64,000 bases of DNA, taken from positions 4,092,001 to 4,156,000 of the forward strand of contig NZ_LT607409.1 of NCBI RefSeq assembly GCF_900091505.1, read 5' to 3'. A model generated the notes under the pieces. The model was not told where the DNA came from. It saw only the letters and a program-made list of their open reading frames with translations, and did not search any database. The DNA is from Micromonospora chokoriensis (GTDB lineage: Bacteria; Actinomycetota; Actinomycetes; Mycobacteriales; Micromonosporaceae). This document shows, one piece after another, positions 9,686-18,419 of this stretch; the first letter of the stretch is position 1; each line of letters starts with the position of its first letter. The translations under genes and the position numbers were made by a program.

Positions 9686-10645
9686 ATGGCGCTGGACTCG
9701 GGGATGCGGTTCAGCCGTCGGGCGGCGCTGCTGGCCGCCGGAGGGCTGCTCGTCGGTTGCTCACGACAGCCCGAGGTGAGCGAGGTCCACCTGCGACTGG
9801 CGACCGGACCGGCGGGAGCGGTCTACCGACGCATCGGTGGCGCGTTGGCCGACCACATCTCCGAGCAGGTGCCGGGCGCGACAGTGACCACGGTGCCGAG
9901 CGGGGCGTCCACCGACAACATCCGGATGCTGCGGGCCGGCGACGTGCACCTCGGGCTGACGAGCCTGGACGCGTTGATCGAGGCCGACGGCAGCGCGCCC
10001 CGGGGGCTGTCGGCGATCTGCCGGCTCTACGACAGTCACCTGCATCTCGTGGTGATGGCCGGTTCGACGATCGACGAGTTCCAGGACCTCGGGGGCAGGC
10101 GTCTGTCCCTCGGTGCGCACGACTCGGGCACGGAGTTCACATCGCTGCGCGTCCTGCGGCTCGGCCCGGTGACCGTCGACCGCAGACATCTCAGCCAGGC
10201 CGAATCGGCGGCGGCGTTGCGCGACGGTTCGATCGACGCGATGTTCTCGCTGACCGGTGTCCCGACACCCGCCATCACCGAGCTGGCGCAGCAGCATCCC
10301 ATCCGGCTGATCCCGTTGGACGCGCAGGCGGGCGGGCTGTTCACGGCGTACCCGGGTCCGTACGCCCCGGCGATGATCCACGCGACCGCCTACGCCGGTG
10401 TCCCGGCCACCCGCACCGTCGCCGTACCGAACGTGCTGCTCGCGCGCGACGACCTGCCCGACGACCTGGTCTACGCCATCACCGACACGGTGTTCACGCA
10501 CACCGGCGCGATCACCTCCGCCGGCCGCGACGACGCCGAAACCCTTCCCGAGGCGTGGCAGATCAACGTGCGTACCGGAATATCGACGGCGTCGGTGCCG
10601 CTGCACCCGGGCGCGGCGGCCTGGTTCCGCGACCGGAAGCGCTGA
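9686..10645 (+). CDS. TAXI-family TRAP-type solute-binding lipoprotein
   Basis: The 319-residue product has a twin-arginine-like start (SRRAALLAAGG) and a lipobox LLVGC near residue 25. It is therefore probably an extracytoplasmic lipoprotein. The mature region reads like TAXI (TRAP-associated extracytoplasmic immunogenic) proteins: LRLATGPAGAVYRRIGGALADHI, then TTVPSGASTDNIRML, ending GAAAWFRDRK. No TRAP permease (fused DctQM) gene is adjacent. It is convergent with the TctE-like kinase, 21 bp apart, so it may feed a ligand signal to that kinase instead of, or as well as, transport. Ligands of this family are commonly dicarboxylates or amino acids. Confidence 0.85.
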   Translation: MALDSGMRFSRRAALLAAGGLLVGCSRQPEVSEVHLRLATGPAGAVYRRIGGALADHISEQVPGATVTTVPSGASTDNIRMLRAGDVHLGLTSLDALIEADGSAPRGLSAICRLYDSHLHLVVMAGSTIDEFQDLGGRRLSLGAHDSGTEFTSLRVLRLGPVTVDRRHLSQAESAAALRDGSIDAMFSLTGVPTPAITELAQQHPIRLIPLDAQAGGLFTAYPGPYAPAMIHATAYAGVPATRTVAVPNVLLARDDLPDDLVYAITDTVFTHTGAITSAGRDDAETLPEAWQINVRTGISTASVPLHPGAAAWFRDRKR

Positions 10646-10666
10646 CCCGGGCCCACGACCGGGCCG

Positions 10667-12118
10667 TCAGCCGGGCACCGACGCCGCAGCGTCGGCCGGC
10701 GACACCACCTGGGGTACGACCGGCAGCACCACCACCGCGGCGAGGCCGTGCCCGGAGCCGTCCGGACGGGGCAGGCCGTCCTCCAGACGCAACGTGCCCC
10801 CGGCCGACCCGACCAGGTCGGCGCAGATCGCCAGCCCCAGGCCGGTACCGGACACGTTCTGGTGTCGTGGCGCCCGCCAGAACCGTCGTAGCGCCTGGGC
10901 CCGCTCGGACACGTCGATGCCCTGACCGTCGTCGCGGACGACGATCGTGACCACGGCGCCGACGTGACCGGGGACGACCTGTGCGGCCACCTCCACGGCC
11001 CGTGCGCCGGACAGCCGCAGCGCGTTGCTGACCAGCTCGTCCAGGATGCTGCCCAGGCCGCCCGGCGGCTCCAGCAACCGCAACCCCTGTGGTACGTCGA
11101 CAGTCAGTGCCTGCCCGGCCGTGGCCGTCAGTGCCCGCCACCTGTCGACCCGGGTCGCCAGCACCTCGTCGAGGTCCACCGGCGACGCGGTCCGCATGCT
11201 CTCCATCCGCGCGCTGGCCTGCAACGAGTTCAGCATCCGCTGCATCGCCTTCAGCTCGTCGACGGCGACGTCGTACACCTGCCGGCCGTCACCCTCCGGC
11301 CGCAGGTGCGGCGCGAGGCTCTCCACCGCGAGCCGGAGGCTGGTCAACGGGTTGCGCAACTGGTGCGACGCGTCGGACACGAACGCGCGCTGGCGCTGCG
11401 CGGCGTTCTCGACGGCGTCCATCATGGTGTTGAACGACTGCGCCAGCCGCCGCAGCTCGATCGGCCCGGCCTCGGCGTCGGCGCGGATCGTCAGGTCGCC
11501 CTCGGAGATGCGCGAGGTCGCCGCGTCCAGTTTCCGCACCGGCCGCAGCACCCACGCCGACACCGGCCAGGCGACGGCCGCCAGCGCGACCAACGGCAGC
11601 AGCCCGAGCCCGGCCAGCCAGGCCCAGCGGACGAGGATGAGCTCGCGCGTCCTGGACAGGTCGGAGATCGTCACGACGGCGCCGACGACCTCGCTGTCCC
11701 GGCCCACCGGCTCCGCCACGACGAGGGCGGAGTCGTTCCACGGCGCCCATTCCCAGGACGGCTCGGACCGGGCGCCGGCCAGTGCGGCGGTGACGATCCG
11801 GGGCAACGCCGGTTCGGTGCGGGCCGCCGTCTCGTAGGCGTCGACGGGCCCGAGGAGCACAGTGCCCGACGTGTCGATCAACGCGACCGGGATGCCGTAG
11901 AGATCGTGGTACCGCGTCAGTTCCTGCTGCAACGCCTCGGTTCGGCCGGTGGACAGCGCCGCCTCGGCCAGCGACGCGAACCGGCCGACGTCGCCCAACC
12001 GGTTGACGTAGGTCTCCTGCATCTCCCGTTCGGCCACGGTGACGCTGAGCGGCACCCCGAGCGCCGCGACGAGAAGCACCGCGAGGGGGACCAGGACGAC
12101 CAGCAGGCGGCGGTGCAC
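10667..12118 (-). CDS. Sensor histidine kinase, TctE-like
   Basis: This 483-residue kinase has an N-terminal membrane helix (about 5-27), an extracellular sensor region, a second helix (about 165-190), HAMP (about 190-245), HisKA with the phospho-acceptor in SDASHQLRNPLTSL (about 250-263), and HATPase with SILDELVSNALRLS and GTGLGLAI. It starts 6 bp after the response-regulator stop, so the two form an operon. The divergent tctCBA transporter argues that it senses a tricarboxylate such as citrate. This reading rests on gene context and the TctDE precedent, not on the sensor sequence. Confidence 0.88.
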   Translation of the reverse strand: MHRRLLVVLVPLAVLLVAALGVPLSVTVAEREMQETYVNRLGDVGRFASLAEAALSTGRTEALQQELTRYHDLYGIPVALIDTSGTVLLGPVDAYETAARTEPALPRIVTAALAGARSEPSWEWAPWNDSALVVAEPVGRDSEVVGAVVTISDLSRTRELILVRWAWLAGLGLLPLVALAAVAWPVSAWVLRPVRKLDAATSRISEGDLTIRADAEAGPIELRRLAQSFNTMMDAVENAAQRQRAFVSDASHQLRNPLTSLRLAVESLAPHLRPEGDGRQVYDVAVDELKAMQRMLNSLQASARMESMRTASPVDLDEVLATRVDRWRALTATAGQALTVDVPQGLRLLEPPGGLGSILDELVSNALRLSGARAVEVAAQVVPGHVGAVVTIVVRDDGQGIDVSERAQALRRFWRAPRHQNVSGTGLGLAICADLVGSAGGTLRLEDGLPRPDGSGHGLAAVVVLPVVPQVVSPADAAASVPG

Positions 12119-12124
12119 GGCGCG

Positions 12125-12808
12125 TCAGCCGATCAACTCCGGCTGGTCGGCGAGGAGCCGATAGCCGACGCCGTGGACCGTCCGGATGACCACTCCCGAC
12201 CCGAGCTTGTGCCGCAGCGCCGCGATGTGGGTGTCCAGGGTGCGGCTCGACGACTCCCAGGTCGCGCCCCAGATCTGGTCGAGGATGACGTCGCGGCTGA
12301 CCACGTTGGGCGCACGCCGTGCCAGGAGCAGGAGCAACTCGAACTCCTTGCGGGTCAGCGGCACGGGGGTGCCGTCGACGGTGACCTCGCGGGTGCCGAC
12401 GCAGATCCGCACCGGCCCGAGGACGAGCGGCGCGTCCGGCCGGCCGTGCGCGCGGGCGGCCCGGGTGCGCCGCAGCACGGCATCGATGCGGGCGAGCAGT
12501 TCCGGAATGCCGAACGGCTTGACGATGTAGTCGTCGGCGCCGGCGCGCAGGCCACGGACCCGCTCGTGCTCCTCGGACCGCGCGGTCACCGCGATGACGG
12601 CGGTCTGCGGGTGGTCCCGCAGCCTGCGGATCACGTCGAGCCCGTCGCCGTCGGGAAGACCGAGGTCGACGAGGACCACGTCGGACGGCGCGGCGCGCAC
12701 CGCCTCCGCGGCGGTGGCGACCCGGTGGACCTCGAAGCCCGCCTGGGTCAGCACGGTCACCAGGCCCCGGGCCACGCGGTCGTCATCCTCGATGACGGTT
12801 ATCCGCAT
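12125..12808 (-). CDS. OmpR-family response regulator, TctD-like
   Basis: A 227-residue two-domain regulator. The receiver has acidic pocket EDDD (residues 7-10), phospho-acceptor Asp in VVLVDLGLPDGDGL (about residue 51) and Lys in DYIVKPF (about 101). The C-terminal winged helix contains LTRKEFELLLLLARRAPNVVSR and ends TVHGVGYRL. ATG 12808 gives the canonical MRITVIEDDD start; the open frame further upstream is antisense to tctC and is not coding. It is divergent from tctC with a 147-bp intergenic region and likely controls that transporter. Confidence 0.92.
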   Translation of the reverse strand: MRITVIEDDDRVARGLVTVLTQAGFEVHRVATAAEAVRAAPSDVVLVDLGLPDGDGLDVIRRLRDHPQTAVIAVTARSEEHERVRGLRAGADDYIVKPFGIPELLARIDAVLRRTRAARAHGRPDAPLVLGPVRICVGTREVTVDGTPVPLTRKEFELLLLLARRAPNVVSRDVILDQIWGATWESSSRTLDTHIAALRHKLGSGVVIRTVHGVGYRLLADQPELIG

Positions 12809-12955
12809 ACCAGCGGATTGTACGGCCCGGAGCGGTGCTCGTGCGGTCCGCGAGTTCTTGGGATTTCTCTGACACCATCCGTGCCCCGACCAGCAGAGAC
12901 TGGGGTTCTCGCCGCCACCGAGGAATGTCCATGTGCTGATGGGGAGGGCCGCCGT
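12809..12955. promoter_or_regulatory. Divergent promoter region between tctD-like and tctC genes
   Basis: These 147 bp separate the two-component operon from the transporter operon and must hold both promoters. A GGGGAGGG ribosome-binding site for tctC lies at 12941-12948. I see no clear direct-repeat operator by eye. Confidence 0.5.
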
Positions 12956-13978
12956 ATGGGAACGACCAGCAGGTACCGGGCCGCCGGACGGATGACCGCC
13001 GCGATCAGCGTCGTCGCGCTCGCCGCGGCCTGCTCCGGTAACGGAGGCGCCACCGGCGGAGGCGACGCCGCAGGTTACCCGGACCAGAACATCACCATCG
13101 TCGTGCCGTTCAGCGCCGGCGGGCCGACGGACACGGTCACCCGCATGATCGCCGAGCCGATGGCAAAGAAGCTCGGCGGCAAGATCGTCGTCCAGAACGT
13201 CGAGGGTGCCGGCGGCACCGTCGGCGCCGGCGACGTCGCGCGGGCCAGGCCGGACGGTTACACGGTGCTCATGCACCACATCGGCATGTCGACGGCGCCC
13301 GCCCTGTACAAGAGCCTCGGCTACAAGCCCCTGGAGGACTTCGAGACGGTCGGTCTGGTCACCGAGGTGCCGATGACCATCGTCGCCCGGAAGGACTTCG
13401 CGCCCGCGACGCTTCCCGACCTCGTCGCCCACGTGAAGGCGAACGCCAGCACTGTCACGCTGGCCAACGCGGGTATCGGGGCCGCCTCCCACCTGTGCGG
13501 CCTGCTGTTCCAGACCACCACGGGCGTCGAGCTGCAGGAGGTCCCGTACCAGGGCACCGGTCCCGCGCTGACCGACCTCGTCGGCGGTCAGGTCGACGTC
13601 ATGTGCGACCAGACGACGAACACCAGCGGTCAGATCGCCGCGGGGAAGGTGAAGGCGTACGCGGTCACCACGCCCGAGCGGGTGAAGAGCCTCCCCGACC
13701 TGCCCACCACCACCGAGGCCGGCTTGCCCCAGCTGAAGGTCAGCGTGTGGCACGGTCTCTACGTCCCGGCCGACACACCGCCGGAGATCGTCCAGAAGCT
13801 GTCCGAGGCGTTGAAGGTGGCGCTGGCCGACCAGGGGGTCATCGACCAGATGGCCAAACTCGGCACCGCGCCGGTCCCGGCCCAGGACGCGACACCGGAC
13901 GCGCACCGGGCGAAGCTCGACGAGCAACTCGGCACCTGGGCGAAGATCATCGCCGACGCCGGGGTCAAGGTGTCCTGA
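12956..13978 (+). CDS. tctC: Tripartite tricarboxylate transporter substrate-binding lipoprotein
   Basis: A 340-residue Bug/TctC-family binding protein. It has a lipoprotein signal with Cys in LAAACSGN (about residue 26), then ITIVVPFSAGGPTDTVTRMIAEPM, the typical first motif of the family. Further family motifs are GAGGTVGAGDVARARPDGYT and VPYQGTGPALTDLVGGQVD. It would capture a carboxylate outside the membrane and deliver it to TctAB. The start ATG 12956 is 7 bases after GGGGAGGG. It is first in the operon tctC-tctB-tctA. The exact ligand (citrate, other carboxylates, aromatic acids) cannot be read from the sequence. Confidence 0.92.
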   Translation: MGTTSRYRAAGRMTAAISVVALAAACSGNGGATGGGDAAGYPDQNITIVVPFSAGGPTDTVTRMIAEPMAKKLGGKIVVQNVEGAGGTVGAGDVARARPDGYTVLMHHIGMSTAPALYKSLGYKPLEDFETVGLVTEVPMTIVARKDFAPATLPDLVAHVKANASTVTLANAGIGAASHLCGLLFQTTTGVELQEVPYQGTGPALTDLVGGQVDVMCDQTTNTSGQIAAGKVKAYAVTTPERVKSLPDLPTTTEAGLPQLKVSVWHGLYVPADTPPEIVQKLSEALKVALADQGVIDQMAKLGTAPVPAQDATPDAHRAKLDEQLGTWAKIIADAGVKVS

Positions 13979-13979
13979 G

Positions 13980-14441
13980 GTGCACCGCCATCGGTCGTTC
14001 CCGGACGTCCTCGCCGGGGGCATGTTCATCCTGATCGGTGGCGCGTTCGTGGTGGGGGCGCTCGGCTACGAGCTGGGCACCCCGACCCGGATGGGCCCGG
14101 GCGCCTTCCCGTTGCTGGTGGGCGCGGCAGTGGTCGCACTGGGCCTGGCGATCGTCGGGAAGGGCCTCGTCGCCGGTGAGGTGATCTCGTTCGGGCCGGT
14201 CCCGTGGCGGGCCGTCGCCGTCATCGTGCTCGCGGTCCTGTTCTTCGGATTCACCGTCCGGCGCCTCGGATTCGTCCCGACGACGGCGGTGACCGCCCTG
14301 CTCACCACGCTGGCCAGCAGACGCGTACGGCCGCTCACGGCGGTGGCCGTGGCCGCCGGGTTGACGGTGGCCAGCACGCTCATCTTCGTCGTCGGACTTC
14401 AGCTGCGGATCCCCCTGTGGGGCCCGTGGTTGGTGTTCTGA
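13980..14441 (+). CDS. tctB: Tripartite tricarboxylate transporter small membrane subunit
   Basis: The 153-residue protein has four predicted hydrophobic segments (about residues 13-30, 45-65, 77-97, 105-145) and the TctB-type motif GTPTRMGPGAFPLLVG. It starts at GTG 13980, one base after the tctC stop, indicating coupled translation. It is the small membrane partner of TctA. Confidence 0.88.
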   Translation: MHRHRSFPDVLAGGMFILIGGAFVVGALGYELGTPTRMGPGAFPLLVGAAVVALGLAIVGKGLVAGEVISFGPVPWRAVAVIVLAVLFFGFTVRRLGFVPTTAVTALLTTLASRRVRPLTAVAVAAGLTVASTLIFVVGLQLRIPLWGPWLVF

Positions 14442-14461
14442 CGCGGCATCTGGATTGAGGC

Positions 14462-15967
14462 ATGGAACTCCTCGACAACCTCGCGCTGGGCTTCTCGACG
14501 GCCCTCCTGGTCCAGAACGTCCTCTACTGCTTCGTGGGAGTGCTGCTCGGCACCGCGGTGGGCGTCCTGCCCGGGATCGGACCGACCGCGACGGTCGCGA
14601 TGCTGCTGCCGATCACGTTCAGCTTCGAGCCGGTGACGGCGCTGATCATGCTGGCCGGTATCTACTACGGCGCACAGTACGGCGGTTCGACGACCGCCAT
14701 CCTGATCAACCTGCCCGGTGAGTCGTCCGCCGCGGTCACCGCGCTGGACGGGCACGAGATGGCCCGCCAGGGCCGGGCCGGACCGGCCCTGGCAGCCGCG
14801 GCGATCGGGTCCTTCATCGCGGGTACGGTCGCCACCGTGGCGCTCGCCGCCGCTGCTCCACCGCTGGCCGGCGTCGCGTTGAAGTTCGGCCCGGCCGACT
14901 ACTTCTCGCTCGTGCTGTTCGGCCTGATCGTCTCGATCGCACTGGCCCGGGGCACGGCCCTCAAGGCGCTGGCGATGATCGCGCTCGGCGTGCTGCTCGG
15001 CACCGTCGGCCAGGACATCTACACCGGGACGCCCCGGTTCGTGTTCGAGCAGCGGGAGTTGTACGGGGGCATCGACTTCGTGTCGGTCGCCGTGGGCCTG
15101 TTCGGGGTGGCCGAGATCCTGCGCAACCTGGAGAACGAGCAGACCCGTACGGCGCTCGTCAACCGGGTGACCAACCTCTGGCCGACCCGCGAGGACCGAC
15201 GTCGGATCGTCGCCCCGATCGCGCGGGGCACCGGTCTCGGCGCCGCGCTCGGTGTCCTGCCCGGAGGCGGGCACGTGCTCGCCTCGTTCACCTCGTACGC
15301 CGTCGAGAAGCGGATCTCGGAGCGGCCGCAGGAGTTCGGGCACGGTGCGATCGAGGGTGTCGCCGGCCCCGAGTCGGCGAACAACGCCGCCGCACAGACG
15401 TCGTTCATCCCACTGCTCACCCTGGGTCTGCCGGCCCACCCGGTGATGGCACTGATGATCGGCGCGTTCATCGTGCACGGCATCACACCCGGCCCGAACG
15501 TCATCAACGACGAACCGGCGTTGTTCTGGGGTCTGATCGCGTCGATGTGGATCGGCAACGTGCTCCTGCTGCTGCTCAACCTGCCGCTGATCGGCCTCTG
15601 GGTGCGCATGCTGCGCATCCCGTACCAGGTGCTGTTCCCGATGATCATCCTGTTCGCCGCGATCGGCACCTACTCGCTGAACTTCAACGCGTACGACGTC
15701 TACGCGATCGCGTTCTTCGGGATCCTGGGCTACCTGCTGATCAAGTGTGGTTGCGAGCCGGCGCCACTGCTGCTCGGCTTCGTCCTCGGCCCGTTGCTGG
15801 AGGAGAACCTGCGACGCGCGCTCATCATCTCCCGTGGCGACCCGTCGGTCTTCGTGACCCGACCGATCTCGGCGGTGCTCCTGGCTCTGGCGGTCGCCGC
15901 GCTCGTCGTCGCCGTCCTCCCGGCGATCCGCAGGCGCCGTGCGGCAGTGTTCGCCGAGGAGGAGTAG
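14462..15967 (+). CDS. tctA: Tripartite tricarboxylate transporter large permease
   Basis: A 501-residue permease with about 11-12 hydrophobic segments. TctA hallmarks are present: GVLPGIGPTATVAMLLPITF, YGAQYGGSTTAILINLPGESSA, and in the second half a related FIPLLTLGLPAHPVMALMIGAF and HGITPGPNVI. It forms the sodium-coupled translocation pore of the tripartite transporter. It lies 20 bp after tctB and is last in the operon. Length and motifs are complete. Confidence 0.93.
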   Translation: MELLDNLALGFSTALLVQNVLYCFVGVLLGTAVGVLPGIGPTATVAMLLPITFSFEPVTALIMLAGIYYGAQYGGSTTAILINLPGESSAAVTALDGHEMARQGRAGPALAAAAIGSFIAGTVATVALAAAAPPLAGVALKFGPADYFSLVLFGLIVSIALARGTALKALAMIALGVLLGTVGQDIYTGTPRFVFEQRELYGGIDFVSVAVGLFGVAEILRNLENEQTRTALVNRVTNLWPTREDRRRIVAPIARGTGLGAALGVLPGGGHVLASFTSYAVEKRISERPQEFGHGAIEGVAGPESANNAAAQTSFIPLLTLGLPAHPVMALMIGAFIVHGITPGPNVINDEPALFWGLIASMWIGNVLLLLLNLPLIGLWVRMLRIPYQVLFPMIILFAAIGTYSLNFNAYDVYAIAFFGILGYLLIKCGCEPAPLLLGFVLGPLLEENLRRALIISRGDPSVFVTRPISAVLLALAVAALVVAVLPAIRRRRAAVFAEEE

Positions 15968-15978
15968 CGCTTTCCCGC

Positions 15979-15996
15979 CCGACCGGGGCCGGTCGG
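15979..15996 (+). terminator. Possible short hairpin after tctA
   Basis: An 8-bp inverted repeat (CCGACCGG and CCGGTCGG) lies 11 bases after the tctA stop. There is no T-tract and the loop is tight, so termination is uncertain. Confidence 0.3.
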
Positions 15997-16048
15997 TGAT
16001 GTGCCTCAATTCGGACCGCGTGACGGTCGGGTCAACGAAGATTGTTCC

Positions 16049-17983
16049 GTGACGAGCAACAACCCGCGTCGGGTGATGATCACCCGGACCGCCTGGGAGG
16101 GGCGGTTCAACGCTCCGCTGCGCGCGTTCCTGCGCACCGAGACCGGCGGCGCGCGGGTGGTGGTGGTCGCCGCGGCGGTGGCCCTCGTGTGGGCGAACCT
16201 GCACTCGTCGTCGTACGAGTCGGTCTGGAGCACCACCTTCTCGGTCCGGCTCGGCGACTGGCCGGTGTCGCACGACCTGCGGACCTGGGTCAACAGCGGG
16301 TTGATGACGGTCTTCTTCCTGGTCGCGGGGTTGGAGTTGCGTCGCGAGTTCGACATCGGCGAGCTGCGGGAGCGGCGGCGACTGGCGTTGCCGATGCTGG
16401 CCGGGTTCGGCGGCATGCTCGTGCCGATCGCGATCTACCTCGCGTTCAACGCGGGGCAGACCACCGCCGCCGGCTGGGGTGCGGTGATGGCGACCGACAC
16501 GGCGCTCGCGCTCGGCGCCCTTGCCGTCTTCGGGCCGCGCTTCTCGGACCGGCTGCGCAGCTTCCTGCTGACCGTCTCCGTCGTCGACGACCTGGTCGCG
16601 ATCGCGGTGCTGGCCATCGCGTACCCGGATCACCCCTCGCCCCCGGCGTTGCTCGTCGCGGTGGTGATCTTCGGTCTCGTGCTGCTCGTCCGGGCGTGGG
16701 GAGTGCGGTTCGGGCCGGTCTACGCGCTGTTGGGGGTGGCGGCCTGGGTCGCGGTCTCGGAGTCCGGTGTCGACCCGGTCGTGGTGGGCCTGATCATGGG
16801 CCTGCTGACCTATGCGTACGCCCCCGGGCGGGACGAGCTGCAGTACGCGAGCGACCAGTTCCGCCTCTTCCGGGAGCAGCCCACCCCGCAGCTCGCCCGG
16901 ATGGCCCAGGCCGGTCTCACCTCGGCGCTGTCGCCGAACGAGCGGCTGCAGACCCTCTACCACCCGTGGGCGAGCTACGTTGTCGTGCCGCTGTTCGCCC
17001 TGGCGAACGTCGGGATCGTCCTCGACGGCGAGCTGCTGTCCAGGGCCGTGACGTCGCCGGTGACGCTCGGCGTCGTGGCGGCGTACGTCGTCGGCAAGCC
17101 GGCCGGGATCGTGGCCACCTCGTGGCTGGTGGCCCGGCTGAGCGGGAACCGGTTCCGGCCACCCGTCGGTTGGGTGGCCGTGGCGGGCGTCGGCACCGTG
17201 TCCGGCATCGGGTTCACCGTCGCCCTCCTGATCGCCACCCACGCCCTGCACGGCCCGGCGCTGGACGAGGCCAAGTTCGGCATCCTGGTCGCGACGGTTG
17301 GTGCGTCCGTCGTGACCTGGTTGGTGTTCCGTGCTGTCGCCCGGCTCTCGCCGTCGCGACGTGCACGCGCTCTGCTCGGCGTCACCGAGGCCATCGTCGA
17401 CCTGAAACTTCCGGTCGAGTCGGGGCGTGACCACATGCGGGGAGCCCTGGACGCGCCGGTGACGGTCGTGGAGTACGGCGACTTCGAGTGCCCCTACTGC
17501 GGGCAGGCCGAGCCGGTGGTGCGGGAGATGCTGGCCGACTTCGCCAATGTCCGGTACGTGTGGCGACACCTGCCGCTCACCGACGTCCACCCGCACGCCC
17601 AACTCGCCGCCGAGGCCGCCGAAGCGGCGGGAGAGCAGGGCTCGTTCTGGGAGATGCACGATCTGCTCCTCACCCACCAGGACGCGCTCAGTCCCAGCGA
17701 CCTGCTGGGCTACGCCGAGCGCCTCGGCCTGGATCTGGACATGTTCCGGGAGCACATGGTCAAACGTCTGGGCGTGGACCGGGTGGCCGAGGACGTCGAG
17801 TCCGCCGATCTCAGCGGCGTCACCGGCACCCCGACCTTCTTCATCAACGGCCGACGCCACCACGGCGCGTACGACATCGTCGCGCTCTCGGCAGCGGTGA
17901 AGGGGGCGTTCGCCGCCGCGAAGCTCCGCCCGGAGTACCACCCTCGCGACCGTCAGCACCGCGACGACCGGCGGACGAGCTGA
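16049..17983 (+). CDS. nhaA: NhaA-type Na+/H+ antiporter fused to a C-terminal DsbA-like thioredoxin domain
   Basis: The 644-residue product joins two proteins. Residues about 10-430 are NhaA: 11-12 membrane segments, ATDTALALG with a conserved Asp, and the paired ion-binding Asp180-Asp181 in TVSVVDDLVAI. Residues about 450-630 are a DsbA/thioredoxin-fold domain with active site Cys481-Pro-Tyr-Cys484 and a cis-Pro loop GVTGTPTFF. Such fusions are known in actinobacteria; the thiol domain's role is unknown. GTG 16049 is chosen as giving a short NhaA-like N-terminus; GTG 16001 and ATG 16076 are alternatives. NhaA exports sodium in exchange for protons. Confidence 0.88.
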   Translation: MTSNNPRRVMITRTAWEGRFNAPLRAFLRTETGGARVVVVAAAVALVWANLHSSSYESVWSTTFSVRLGDWPVSHDLRTWVNSGLMTVFFLVAGLELRREFDIGELRERRRLALPMLAGFGGMLVPIAIYLAFNAGQTTAAGWGAVMATDTALALGALAVFGPRFSDRLRSFLLTVSVVDDLVAIAVLAIAYPDHPSPPALLVAVVIFGLVLLVRAWGVRFGPVYALLGVAAWVAVSESGVDPVVVGLIMGLLTYAYAPGRDELQYASDQFRLFREQPTPQLARMAQAGLTSALSPNERLQTLYHPWASYVVVPLFALANVGIVLDGELLSRAVTSPVTLGVVAAYVVGKPAGIVATSWLVARLSGNRFRPPVGWVAVAGVGTVSGIGFTVALLIATHALHGPALDEAKFGILVATVGASVVTWLVFRAVARLSPSRRARALLGVTEAIVDLKLPVESGRDHMRGALDAPVTVVEYGDFECPYCGQAEPVVREMLADFANVRYVWRHLPLTDVHPHAQLAAEAAEAAGEQGSFWEMHDLLLTHQDALSPSDLLGYAERLGLDLDMFREHMVKRLGVDRVAEDVESADLSGVTGTPTFFINGRRHHGAYDIVALSAAVKGAFAAAKLRPEYHPRDRQHRDDRRTS

Positions 17984-18002
17984 CCGCCGGTCATCCAGCC
18001 CG

Positions 18003-18175
18003 GTGGCCGCCGGATCCCGCGGTCGCCGCGTGTCGCGTGGCCGCCGGATCCCACGGTCGCTTCGAGTCGCGTGGCCGGCCGCCGGAGTCCGCAGTTGGTG
18101 CCTTTCGCGTGGCCGCCAAGTTCCGCGGTTGCTGCCTTTCGGGTGGCCCGAGGGTGTTGGTCGCTGCCTTTGGAG
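18003..18175. repeat. Degenerate 34-38-bp tandem repeat, five copies
   Basis: Units beginning GTGGCC start at 18003, 18037, 18071, 18109 and 18143, giving spacings of 34, 34, 38 and 34 bp. The first two copies differ at few positions (GTGGCCGCCGGATCCC then a CGGTCGC core), and later copies drift and gain a TGCCTTTCG tail. There are no unique spacers, so it is not a CRISPR. The last copy runs into the inverted-repeat element at 18162. Confidence 0.7.
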
Positions 18176-18388
18176 CTGAATCGTTTGCGACATCACGGTC
18201 GAGGCGTGGGGCGTGGGGCGTGGGGCATGGGGCGTGGGCGTGCGGCGTGGGGCGTGCGGCGTCGGGATGTGCAGGTGCAAGCTCGAATTTCGCCCGTCGG
18301 CGGCTGAGGGTGACGGTTCAGGGATTGACGGGGGAGGGCTGCGACCCACCGATCTGAATCGTCTGCGACATCAGCTCCAAAGGCAGCG
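18162..18388. repeat. Paired half-palindromic repeat elements with a 16-bp perfect inverted repeat
   Basis: CGCTGCCTTTGGAGCT at 18162-18177 is perfectly inverted at 18373-18388. Inside each arm lies a direct repeat: GAATCGTTTGCGACATCA at 18178-18195 and the same with one change at 18356-18373. The two halves together look like one split copy of a palindromic element with a non-palindromic centre. The roughly 160 bp between them is mostly G-rich repeat. The function is unknown. Confidence 0.7.
18201..18265 (+). repeat. G-rich short tandem repeat (GCGTGGG type)
   Basis: About nine copies of GCGTGGG/GCGTGCG/GCATGGG follow each other. The strand has many GGG or GGGG runs, so G-quadruplex formation is possible. 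It lies inside the split element at 18162-18388. Confidence 0.65.
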
Positions 18389-18419
18389 TGCCAACCGCCC
18401 CCGCCCGAGCCGTTGGTAG

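Noticed and set aside
10964..12950. A long plus-strand open frame opposite the kinase and response regulator, continuing into tctC
   Set aside because: It is antisense to clear two-component genes; only the part from 12956 codes for TctC.
18003..18175. CRISPR array
   Set aside because: Repeats are contiguous and degenerate, with no unique spacers and no cas genes.
14399..18349. A 1316-codon open frame on the minus strand opposite tctA and nhaA
   Set aside because: It is antisense to well-supported genes, has a composition typical of reversed high-GC coding (Arg, Gly, His, Gln-rich) and no family motifs.
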